From Pseudisothecium myosuroides (taxonomy: Eukaryota > Streptophyta > Bryopsida > Hypnales > Lembophyllaceae), in assembly GCA_951799445.1 (NCBI GenBank), contig OX637289.1, positions 46,166,264 through 46,230,263 on the forward strand: 64,000 bases of DNA, written 5' to 3'. How positions within the stretch are numbered: position 1 is the stretch's first letter; each line of letters starts with the position of its first letter. A program made the position numbers and the translations under genes. Of this stretch, positions 53,727 to 64,000 are shown one piece after another. The notes under the pieces were generated by a model. It was not told the DNA's origin. It made no database searches and worked only from the letters and a program-made list of their open reading frames with translations.

Positions 53727-56026
53727 AGAGGCACTTTTAGCATTAAATTTACATTAGACAGATTTGGAAAAAATTTCAACCCACTAGGTCTCTAAGTCCC
53801 AACAACTTTTTGATTCTTACTAGTAGAAGCATGATTTTGGTAGACTATCCAAATGACCACATAGATGACCCAAGGTTGGTCTTAAGATGTAGATCACCTC
53901 TTAATCAAATTTGTCACGTGTCATAACTCTATATAAATTAGAAGTTTACTAAATTTTTACCTCATTAATTTTACATCAATACTAAAAATGGTTTAAATTA
54001 TTGACAACAAGCATGTATCATCACAAATTGTACAACTTTATTGATGCATGATTTCCATCCAAATTTTTTTGCAACTTTATTGACGCTATATTCACATCAT
54101 TGAGTTGAAGCAGCCCACTGTAAGCACTTATTTACCCACCCTTGGTAAATAATTGAGCATAACCAAGCTCTGTTCTGGGTTTGAATTCATCCTACGGGGT
54201 GCCTAACGTCAGTCCATTGTGCCTTCCAAGCAATGGATCTTTCTCTTAGTTTCCTACATGTTCTAAGTTTGTAAAAGAATCTTAGAAGAGAAAGCAAAAT
54301 TATTCAAATTGACTAATTAACAAAGCTAGACTAGGCTACGGTGACTCTACGTGAAAATTTCTACAGTCCTAATTTATCCATTGTAAATGAAAGATTACCT
54401 CATGTCATTCCTAAAAACATAAAATTCATCTAATTTGGATAATCCTAGAGGAAGATATAGACGGATGAAGTTTTGGCCTTAAAGGGACATTCTAAACTTC
54501 ATCCACTCTTTTCTATGGATTCCAATTTCCAATTTGACTTGGAATTTGGGCTATAGGTCTGACTCCTTATGAATACACTAAATGCCAAGAGCTGACTCAG
54601 ATGGATGAAATCCCCTAGGGTTCATCCATTATTTGTCCTAAACTTTATTCCTTCCTAACTTTGATGTTTTTTTTTATCTTTCCTTGAGTTTATTCTAGTT
54701 TTGGTTTACTCTAAGCTTGTTACATAAGGTTCTAAATCTAAATTTGACCTAGGCCTAACCCTAAAAGCTCCTAATTCATCTTCTAGTTTTACCTAAGGGG
54801 TTGAATTACCTTCAAAAAATTACTATTCTTAATATTTTATGACTTGTTCCTTGTAGACCTTGATTTTACCTTTCTAATTTGACTAGTTACTCTAGGGTTG
54901 GACTTTCCTAATAAAAGTTATGCATTTGGATGCAGTTTGACCACTACTCGGTCTTTCAAACTTCATCCACAAGTTTCTCCTAATTCACAATTTGAAAATT
55001 AATTGACTTTTGACTCTGTTTCTACTTTCTATATTTTTGTTGCTTTCTGGTTTCTATTTTTTATTCCTCTTGGATAAAAATGGCTAAGTTTCATCCAACA
55101 TGGCTCTAAAACTTCATCCACTTTTATCTTTCTCCTTTTGACTCCAATTTCTGCGTATTTTATATTTTTGGAAATCTCTAGACCTCTACTCTAAGATTCT
55201 ACACTCAAACTTGACCTGACTTTTCTTCCTAAAGTCCTAACTTGCATCCAGGCCTCGGCTCTAACTGACGTATACTAATTGCGGATGTTAAAACAAGAAG
55301 GAAGGGTTTAGCATCCTACCTCGTATTGAAGGTTGTATATGAGGTTACTAAGGTTCCCTTCTAGCTCTGTGTTGGCTATCATTTTTGCCCTTTGGAAGTT
55401 TGCCAATTTACTTGTAGAAAATCAATCTAGTTACAATTCTAAGTTAAGCTATTTTCTCCTTTCTTTCCTTTTCTTCCTTCTTTCCTTTCTACACTATTCT
55501 CTTATGTTGTGGTAATAGTCTATCAACCACCTTACAATTAATTTTCACATTCTTTTTCCTCTTATGTGTTGCCCCACCCAACGGCTCACAACGGTCCTCG
55601 AGATTACCCTAATCTCCTTCCTACTCCATCTCTCTCCTATTAAACCAACTCCTCCTTCTTTCTTCAAAAATGTATGGTAGCGCTGTTGATGTGGATATGA
55701 CTTGAGAGGTTGTTGGTGGAGAGAGAGAGGGTGAGGCTTTTGGTGCAATGTGTCTACCTATCCTATCACTAATTCTATTCTTATTTCCTTGATTTAAGTT
55801 TTCTTTAGCTATCTCTACTTCACATCTATTTTTAACTTAATTCCACTCTATCTAACTACTCTCTACTCATCCTTAACTTGACCCCACTTTGGCTATCCTA
55901 CTCTCCCCCCTTCCTAACCTAGTTTACTTTATCCCATACTTCTCTAATCCTAGTTTCTCCCCTATTCCTACTTTTTTAATTAGGCTTGATTTGCAAAAAA
56001 AGTAACAAAAATAAAATTTGGCTCTC
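53727..56026. other. Intergenic, nothing recognised
   Basis: Pyrimidine-rich on the plus strand with recurrent CTTCATCCA phrases (54480-55130) and TTCCTTTC runs near 55460. No open frame has a known domain. Confidence 0.4.
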
Positions 56027-56275
56027 CGCGGCCAGGCTCCCTCGGAATGGCTCACCAGGGCTGCCGTCTGGCACTTGGCCGCCAGGGCTGCTCCTAGGCT
56101 GGCTCACTGGATTTGCCTTGGGCTTGGCCACCAAGGCCGCCTGCTTGGCTCCCTCGGTCTAGCTGCCGGGGGCTCCTTGCCGGGGCTGCCTTGAGCTAGC
56201 TTGACCATCGGGGCTGGCCTATTGGACCTCGGGCTTGACCACCGAAGGTTGGCCTGTCGGGCTGCCTCGAGCTTC
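56027..56275. repeat. GC-rich degenerate short repeats
   Basis: GGCTKCC / GGGGCTGCC / TTGGCCRCC phrases recur every 12-40 bp in an otherwise AT-rich region, with stops in every frame. It looks like a degenerate minisatellite or a low-complexity coding remnant. Confidence 0.6.
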
Positions 56276-58114
56276 TTTTGATTTTTTTTATGGCTTGGCC
56301 CGTGGTAGGAAGAAAAATACACTAAACTTTAATAAGCACCCGGGGGTGACAATATATCTACCCTTGGCTTGGTATACAAGGAGGAGGAAGGAACCTCCTA
56401 GATACGGAGAGAAATATCTTCCTTTTACCACTACTATTCCCCTCTCCTACTCTACCCTACTTGGGATCACTCCTAAGAAAGACCCTATACTCTTGGATGC
56501 TAAACTTTGGTCGTTTTCAAGCGCGTCTTGGAAACTAAACTTTGGAGACAATGATTAGGGGGGTTCAAAGCTTTGCCTTGTCTTTGATTTTAACACCAAC
56601 TTTAGGATTGTTTAGGACTCCTAGGTTCAAAGCTCCGCCGTTGGTCATGTTTTTAATATACAATTTAGAATTTAGAACAACCAGTGTGTGTGTGTGTCAA
56701 AGCTTCGCGGTCAAAGGAGGTTCCACTAATGCAAAACACCCCTTTAGACAAAATTAGTTCCCAAACTTCCACCTAAGGCTCCCAATTGCTACCACTTGTT
56801 AATAAAAGGAATAGATTAGTACAACCTCACTATTATTCCCACTCAAAAACTCACATTAAAGGCCCCCCAAAGTGGCATCGCCAAGGTATGGTGGGGGGGT
56901 CTTTAGGATTAGTGCAAGGACTCATACAACATGCTCAAAAGATCACACTATTGCAAAGACAACTCACTATAAGAGCCAAGGTTGCCCACCCAACTTAGAA
57001 AAACTTCCAAGGACCTTCGAAAGTTTGAAAAACACGAACAAGAGGGCCAAAAGTGTCCCGAAAACACCGTTAAGGTTTTTGGCTAAAATGCCAAAATATC
57101 CAACACCACGTGGATCCAACAAACGCCAAAACAAGAATGGGGGGTGGTTTGAGAGAGAAATGGGTGCCCTATTATACTTTTCCAAGACACCCACCTCCTC
57201 TCATTTAACCTAGGTAATCCTATCACATTAGATTTTCACCTATTTGGAGGTTTACGTTGGTCCAACATTCTAACTACTAGAGATTAACTTCAAATTAAAA
57301 ACAGATTGCACCATTGGCTTCAGAAGGCCATTTTTAATAATGAGGATCTCCAACTCCTTGTTTACTTTGCTTAAAACTTGCCTAAAACTAGCGCCAATTG
57401 GGATCAGTATAAGGTTAAAAATCTACTTTTTGGAGGTTATTTTTTTAACAAAGGGAACTAGCTAGGGTTGTCTGGAAGGCTTTAGGGAGTATGAAAAGAC
57501 TCTTTGTTGACTTCATTCCGACTTCGTGTGCTCCCGGGACGCCGGTCAACTCCACATCAATTCTACCACGTTGGTAATTTGGAGGAATGTCAGTGATTTG
57601 GGCACCTCCCGCTATCGGAACACCTTGAAAATTGTCGAGGTGCATTATTAGCAAAGAAGAAGCTACCCTAATTTTTAGTAAGATTTTACCGCCACCTGGA
57701 TAGTTACCATGAATTTCCCATCGTGGTTTTAGGCGGTTAACTGTCTGGAAAAGGTACCTTGCAACTCAGTGTCTAAATTCAATGAAGTTTCTAAATTGCA
57801 AAATTGTCAGTTTGTAAGTGCATTTTTGGAGTACCCATAGCTTACCTCTGTCCATTGGTTACCGGGACTTTGAGAGGATATGTAATATGCTTTGCTAACC
57901 TCTTCAAATTCTTCTTGTAATTTGTAGAAGTCTTCTTTCTCAAATATAAATTAAAGAGTTCATCTATCTCCTTAAATTCTTCTCTTGTCTTTTCTTTTGG
58001 GTCAAAATCATACCAAAAAATAAGCATATCATTGTATTTATAACTAAATACAATAATGTGCTTTCCAAATTCAATTTTTTTGACATCATTGAATTTAAAA
58101 ATACCCCCTAAAGG
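56276..58114. other. Intergenic or decayed transposon DNA
   Basis: Short open frames, for example minus 57654-57445 and 58027-57842, show no family I recognise. The patchy GC content and phrases such as CCTTGGCTTGGTATAC suggest old mobile DNA, but no termini can be shown. Confidence 0.35.
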
Positions 58115-58672
58115 ACCGGAGGGGTGTCCAAATTTCTAAAATTGTGAAGATCTATTATAAAATACAACTTAGAAGATTATTTTAATGAAGACTCTCAAAT
58201 AATAGTTGTAAAATTCTATTTATAGATCACATCCGTACAGTTAGATCAACAAAAATACATACCAATATTTTTCAATCAAATTTGAAGCCAAAATTTTGAA
58301 ATTCCTTCTAAAATAAATTGTAGATTGAATTTTTATGATTTTAAAAAGATTTTTTTCCCATAAGTTCAAAATATTGAGTTCTAATTATAGTGATTTTTGA
58401 AGATTTTTATTTGATTTTTTGATTCAAGTCATTTTTGAAGGGTCATTTTTTGAACTGAAAAAGTTACTTTTTGAGGCTACACTTCTCGATACCTTTTGAA
58501 TTATAGAAAATTTGCAAAGCAAAATCTTCATAATTTGAATTGTACAAATGTTAAAGAACTAATATAAGAATCTTCAAAAAAAATTGATGGATGAAAAAAT
58601 GCATTTTGATGAATTTAGGATGTGTTTCCGTTCATTCATTGTTCAAAATCTGCACTCATGGTCCTTAAGGGG
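58115..58672. mobile_element. Short TTAA-family element
   Basis: The left end CCCCTAAAGGACC and right end GGTCCTTAAGGGG are inverted relatives, with TTAA following at 58673-58676. The left flank is mutated. It is 558 bp and non-coding. Confidence 0.55.
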
Positions 58673-58676
58673 TTAA

Positions 58677-60476
58677 CTGTGTTTTCACCAAAAACGCTCC
58701 AAAACTGCCATTTCTAGTACAAGTACCAAATTTTAGGGTAATAAACATTTTTGGACACATCTAACCATAGGATCTTGTGGTACATTGGTTTGAGAAGGTG
58801 TGGAAAAAATTTCAGAAATTTCCACCATGTGGATTGCAAGATGTTAGCGTTAGAATAAACAAAAAAAACTTTTTCAGCCCTTAGAAAAACCAGGCACCTA
58901 CACTTCACAAGGTCACATTTGTATGAAAGAATGTCCAAACTAGTGGTTCTTCTTTGGATTCATTCTTCAAGGCAAGTTGGCTACATGCTTGAAAAATTTC
59001 AGATCATTTGAAATTGTACAAAATATAGGAAAACATAGTAAGTAGAAAGTAGAGAATGATTCAAAATACTAGATTTTTAAGAATTTGGTTATGGAATTGA
59101 AAAATGCCAATCCCAACAGTTTCAATGTTGTAATAAACAATCTATATCCTACGATTTTATTTTATTTCAAAAGTATTGAAAATTGAGTGAAATAAACAAC
59201 TTCAAAGTTTATTTTAGAATAGAGAATCCATAACTGAACTCAAACTAAGACTCCTCATATTTTTCATCTCATTGATTACCCTTAAAGGACCAAAGCCTTT
59301 TTTCTGCCAAAAAACACTCAAAACTGCCATTTCTATAGCAAAGAGTAAAAAACATTTGAAAATTGTTTTTTTTTGCACATCTAACCATAGGATCTTACAC
59401 CTAACTAGTATGAAAATGTGTGGAAAAGATTTCAGAATTTTTGACTCCACAGATTGCAAGATATCTGCGTTTGAAGTGAAAAAAAACAATTTTGTCAATA
59501 CATTGTGGGACTAGATTTTTTGATTTTGAACATTTTTAACTTTAAATTTTTGCACTACAAAGTTTTGAGCTTCAAATTTTTATAGTTGAATTGAGAGTCT
59601 TGGAAAAAAAATTCAAAAAAACTTAATTTTTATTCTTTTAAAAATTGTTGAGTAGAAGAAGGTATAAGATAGGAGGAAAATCTAAAATATTAATATTTTT
59701 TAGATGGAATTAAAAAACACTAATCCCAATGGTGAAATTGTTTTATCAAGAAAACTAAACCATGTGGAATTTTATTTTTTGAAATATTGTACAAAATGCA
59801 TTCAAAAATGAATCCTGTAAGTTATTTTTTCAAAAAAATGCTCTAATTGCCCGAAAAACAAGATTGTCTATAGCTTTTTCATAACAATTCCAAATGGAAT
59901 GAATTAAATCTTTCCAAGTAGAAAAAATATAATCTACAAGAAAAATAAATTTTAAAAATAAAATAAAAAATTTGAATTTTTTTTTGTTGCCCCTCTCCCC
60001 TGTTTTGAGCTTATTTGGGCATAAATTTTGTTCCCGGGCACCAATTGAAAAACAAATTCCCACAAAGCTAATAAATTTTTCTATCTTCAAAAAAAGCTTC
60101 AAAAAATTAGAACAAAAATTCAGCCCGTAGGTACCTGCCAAGAAATCCCATTTGTCCTTCAAAGGGACAATGGTCCTATAGGGGTTAAAATGGAATGATT
60201 AAAATCTTTCCACGTATATATAAATCTAGAAAACCAATTTCAAATTTCTATTTTTGAAAAAAGTGATTTTTTTTAACTGCCCGGATTGCCCGACTAAAAA
60301 AAAGGTACATATCATATTATAACTTTTTAACCATGTAGTCAAAAGTTATGAAAATTATTAGGCCTTAAAGAAAAACCTTGTTTGCATGTTGTGTGAAAAT
60401 TAAAAAAAAAAAAAAATATGTCATTTGTAGTGACCTGCACAAAATTTCTATGTTGCCAAAAAACTCAGCTTGGTCT
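58677..60476. mobile_element. Inverted type-A TTAA element split by a nested copy
   Basis: 58677-59277 matches the reverse complement of 16280-16887. The remaining third follows at 60189-60476. Between them sits another family member (59281-60184). Removing it restores colinearity with the copy at 15969 across a TTAA. Confidence 0.75.
59281..60184. mobile_element. Type-E TTAA element nested in a type-A copy
   Basis: Starts CCTTAAAGGACC and ends CCTATAGGGG, followed by TTAA (60185-60188); TTAC precedes it. It reads as the reverse complement of the element at 60481-61415, including the subterminal CCCATTTGTCC/GGGACAATGG hairpin. Confidence 0.75.
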
Positions 60477-60480
60477 TTAA

Positions 60481-61415
60481 CCCCTAAAGGCCCATTGTCC
60501 CTTCGGGGGACAAATGGGATTTCGGGCAGGTACCTACGGGCTGAAATTTTGTCCAGATTTTTTGAAACTTTTTTTGGAGGTAGAAAAGCTGATAAGCTTT
60601 GTGGGAATATAATTTTTTTCACAATTGGTGCTCGGGAACAAAAGTTATGACCAAATAAGCTCAAAACAGGGGACGACGGGCAGCTCGGGCAGCAAAAAAA
60701 AAATGGCAAAAATTTGATTTTTTTTATTTCAATATTTTTTTTCTCATAGATTATATTTTTGCCTATCTAGAAAGCTTTGATTCATTTCATTTGGATTTGT
60801 TATGAGAAAGTTATGGACATTCTTGTTTTTCGGGCAGTTAGAGCATCTTCTTGAAAAAAATAACTGTAGGATTCATTTCTGAATGCTATTTTTGCAATTT
60901 TTCAAAAAAAAAAAGAATCTCATTGTTTAGTTTACTTTCTAGAATAATCTCACCATTGGGATTATTGTATTTTAATTCCATCTAAAATATATTAATATTT
61001 TAGATTTTCCTTCTATCTCGTACCTACTTCTACTTAACAATTTTTTTAGGAATGATAATTAAGTTTTTTTGAATATATTTTTTTTCCCTAGACTCTCAAC
61101 TCAATTCTCCACTACAAAGATTAAAAGCTCAAAACTCTGTAGTGTAAAAATTTTAAGTTAAAAATGTTCAAAGTCAAAAAATCCAGTCCCGCAATGTGCT
61201 GAAAAACTTGTTTTTCCCACTTTAAACGCAAATATCTTGCAATCTGTGCGGTCAAAAATTCTGAAATTTTTTCCATACATTCTCTTACTAGTTAGGTGTA
61301 AGATCCTACGGTTAGATGTGCAAAAAAAACATTTTTCAAATCTTTTTACTCTTTGCTATAGAAATGGCAGTTTTCAGTGTTTTTTGGCAGAAAAAAGGCC
61401 TTGGGCCTTTAGGGG
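60481..61415. mobile_element. Type-E TTAA element, intact termini
   Basis: CCCCTAAAGG...CCTTTAGGGG with TTAA on both sides (60477-60480 and 61416-61419), 935 bp. A subterminal hairpin CCCATTGTCCC/GGGACAAATGGG lies at 60491-60518. No transposase is encoded. Confidence 0.8.
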
Positions 61416-61419
61416 TTAA

Positions 61420-63001
61420 GGGAATAATATAGCCAACAATGTAAGGACTTGAGTTTTTAGGAGAGGGATTTGTCAAAGTACATTATCCAATATTTTAAAT
61501 GAAATAGTTCCTCTAGGATTTTTGATGCATATAATTTTTAAATCCTTTACTCGAATTTCCTAAAATGAATTCCAAAAGTTCTCGATGCAACTCATGGTAT
61601 CCACCTCACCTTGCTTTAAAGAATGGTGTCCGTATTAAAGAATGGTGTCTCTACATCATCTATTGTTTTGTGGGCTCTTGAATTAAATCTATTCTATAAA
61701 ATGGATAGTCTACAAGAATTTCTAACTTTGCGCTCTACTCCAATAAGGATTGAGTGAGGCATTTTTTCTTTCAAAGTAAATAATACTAAGGGTGGACTTT
61801 CACGCACTTGAAAATTTGCCAAATCTTGCAGAAAGACAAAAGACGTTTGGAATTCGAAATAAAAGTATATAATAGTTGGAAGAGGAAAATTGGAATTGTT
61901 GGCCTACGAAAATTTTTAGAGAGGCTTGTGAAAAAAAAAGAAACAACTTTCTACTTTCAAAAAAACTATTTTTAACATTGTACTTGAGTTTTTGGTTGCT
62001 TTTAGTTTGACAACAAGGCAATGTTATTCCTATGATGTATTTCCTTTTAAGTCTCATAGAAGCAAAAGCATTTTGAATTCAACAAAGGCAATTCCAACAC
62101 TAAAAAAGTTAAAAATTCATTTTACAAGCTTGCTAAACTTCCACTCGATAAGGACTACAAACTTTGAAAGCTAAAATAAGAAAGTTTCAACAAACAGATA
62201 CAAATTAAATCTAGAATTTGGTCCCTGGATCGCTCTAACAAAAAAATACGGACGCAACGAGGATATTAATTGAGAAAATGAATGTTACACTACACAACAA
62301 TTTCAACACAATTTAGAATGATGACCAAAACAAGTGCTTATGTTCAAGCCCAAGTTGTTCATCCACAAGCCATGCTCATCAAATCAATTCAATTCAATTC
62401 AATTCAACTCACAAAAATTTGTTGAATCACAAAATTTTAGGAAAGATATAACTCTACATATTCTTATATTGCTAAAAAAATCAATTCCTTATTTCCTAAT
62501 GATGGATGATAATCATTGAAAAATAGATGAAATCTTCAGAATTGAATTGAAGGAATACAAATATCATGATGAAAAGAAATTCTTATCCAAAATTGGCTAC
62601 TACATACAATGGATTCCATTGCTACTACACCCAAAATATTAAAAATCCTTAAGAAGGTTCTACCAAGACCACATCATAGATCTTCAAAAGATTCTATCAA
62701 GATCTATCATCTAACTTCATCAATCATCTGACTTGATGGGGGAAACAAAAAGTTTGCTACAAGTGTAGGGATTGCCCTTACAGACAATGTCAACACAATG
62801 GTAGTCCAATTACTTCTTGCATTAGCAAAGTAGTAGCAACCACTCGTATGTTCTCCCCTTCCAAATAACAGAATACAATTAGTGTAGGATACGATCAACA
62901 CTCCTCTACCGAATGTTTATTTGTTTCTAGAAAATCTCTTCTATTAAGTTTGCATGGTATATTCTTTGTTTTGTTTTGTTTGTCACGTTGAGATCTCCTG
63001 G
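61420..63001. other. AT-rich intergenic DNA
   Basis: No gene supported. An (AATTC)n microsatellite lies at about 62376-62406. Confidence 0.4.
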
Positions 63002-63480
63002 ACCGTGCGTCCCCCGGTGGTGTATTTGGTACCATTGGAAAGCCCTTGGTGGGGAGGGGTGCACTGGCTTGGTTTCATGGCGTTGGGACCGACGGTGGGA
63101 AAATTATTGATTTTTGAGTTATTTTTTGTTCTTAAAAATTACTAAATCATGTTAAATTATGTATCTTTTGAACCGTGTGTCTAATTCTCACGTTCTTGGT
63201 ACCGTTGGAAAGCCCTTGGCAAGGAGGGGTGCACGGGCTTAGTTTCGTGGCGTTTGGACCTACGGAGGGAAAGTTGTGAAATTTTGAATTATTTTTTGTT
63301 CTTAAAAATTATTAAATTATCCTAAATTATATATCTTTTGAACCATGTGTCAAATATCACTTTCTTGGTACCATTGGAAAGCCCTCAACAAGGAGGAATG
63401 CACGGGCTTTGTTTTGTGGCATTTGGACCTACAATGGGAAAGTTATGGGTTTTTGAATTATTTTTGGTTTTTAAAATGAC
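63002..63480 (+). repeat. 170-bp tandem repeat, about 2.8 units
   Basis: Units begin ACCGTGCGTC (63002), ACCGTGTGTC (63172) and ACCATGTGTC (63342). Each contains TTGGTACCRTTGGAAAGCCC, then GTGCAC and GGACC. The period of 170 bp suits nucleosome-scale satellite DNA, though the array is short. Confidence 0.9.
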
Positions 63481-63689
63481 TTTTACTTTTGTTTTGGGTG
63501 TGGCAACGGTATAGGGCTACACTAGTAAAGTTTGATAGATACATTTCAAAGAGTTAGGAAGATGCATTTAAAAACTTTTTCTCCCATAAAAAAAAAATTT
63601 CAAAAGAAAATTTTCAAAAAAATTTGGTATCTTTTTCTTACAATTATTTTCAGGCAGATCCTGCCCTACAGATCCGGAAATGTTACTCT

Positions 63690-64000
63690 TTGCACTTTTC
63701 CGACTTCAACATGAAAGCAGAACCGCAAGACTCAGCGGATCTCCAAAATACCGTTCCAAAAGCCGGATCCCCGCCAGAACAAAAGGAAATTACCGGCCAA
63801 GACGGTAACCGGGGCCGCGACGCGTCGGTTGCCGGTGACCGCGTCCTTGCTACAACGAGAGAGAGTTCACAAGCGCGCTCGCGCACAGACACGCGCTCGG
63901 TCTTCTCGCAGCACAGGCGCAATCGCTGCCGCTCGGATCCATCCGTCGCGGGCCTATTTTGCATCGACTTGCGCTTCCAGATCCACGCTGCCGCGCTCGC
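63690..64000 (+). promoter_or_regulatory. Second copy of the subunit B promoter/leader
   Basis: Homologous in order and orientation to 31530-31808. It shares AAGACGGTAACCGGGGC, GCGACGC-TCGGTTGCCGGT, CAGCACAGGCGCAATCGCTG, TTTTGCATCGA and CGCTGCCGCGCTCGC, which reaches the window edge. The coding exons of a paralogous subunit B gene should follow about 1 kb beyond the right edge. Confidence 0.8.

Noticed and set aside
59830..60709. Open frames over the TTAA elements as possible transposase
   Set aside because: They are short, Phe/Lys-rich products of A/T runs without DDE motifs.

Overview
The window is nuclear DNA from a land plant, probably a non-seed plant such as a bryophyte. The evidence is spliced genes with GT/AG introns, moderately GC-rich exons in very AT-rich intergenic DNA, many MITE-like elements, a chromodomain Ty3/Gypsy retrotransposon, and a TPR-plus-kinase gene of a kind I associate with mosses and liverworts. 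The species cannot be fixed from sequence alone. I saw no rRNA, tRNA, CRISPR array or bacterial-type operon.

Layout. 1-3931 (-): protein kinase joined to a long tetratricopeptide array that runs off the left edge. 3932-17800: gene-poor DNA with MITEs, a TTAA-flanked element and a GC-rich island with one doubtful exon. 17848-18511 (+): 110-residue stress-response A/B-barrel (Dabb) protein. 22111-30267 (+): 23-exon EDR2-like gene (PH, START and EDR2_C domains, 720 residues). 31460-36812 (+): promoter, leader and 14-exon gene for V-type ATPase subunit B (484 residues). 37400-39970: small MITEs and a tandem duplication. 40062-53726: an LTR retrotransposon on the minus strand whose RT-RNaseH-integrase core is missing. 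In its place lies about 11 kb holding a near-perfect inverted repeat (arms about 4.48 kb, spacer 930 bp) centred on a phytocyanin gene with a nonsense codon. 53727-63680: repeat-rich DNA, including nested TTAA-flanked elements and a 170-bp tandem array. 63690-64000: a second copy of the subunit B promoter/leader, so a paralogous subunit B gene probably begins just beyond the right edge.

The cellular genes do not form a pathway: they are membrane/vacuole housekeeping (V-ATPase), lipid- and defence-related (EDR2-like), stress-related (Dabb), signalling (kinase-TPR) and secreted cupredoxin (phytocyanin). The most unusual feature is the palindromic phytocyanin segment inside the retrotransposon. 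That retrotransposon also appears to use Tf1/sushi-type self-priming. A family of TTAA-flanked, CCCC-ended elements resembling piggyBac occurs in several places and has inserted into its own copies. Gene models come from manual splicing in which reading phase closes at every junction; domain names come from recognised protein motifs, without any database search.
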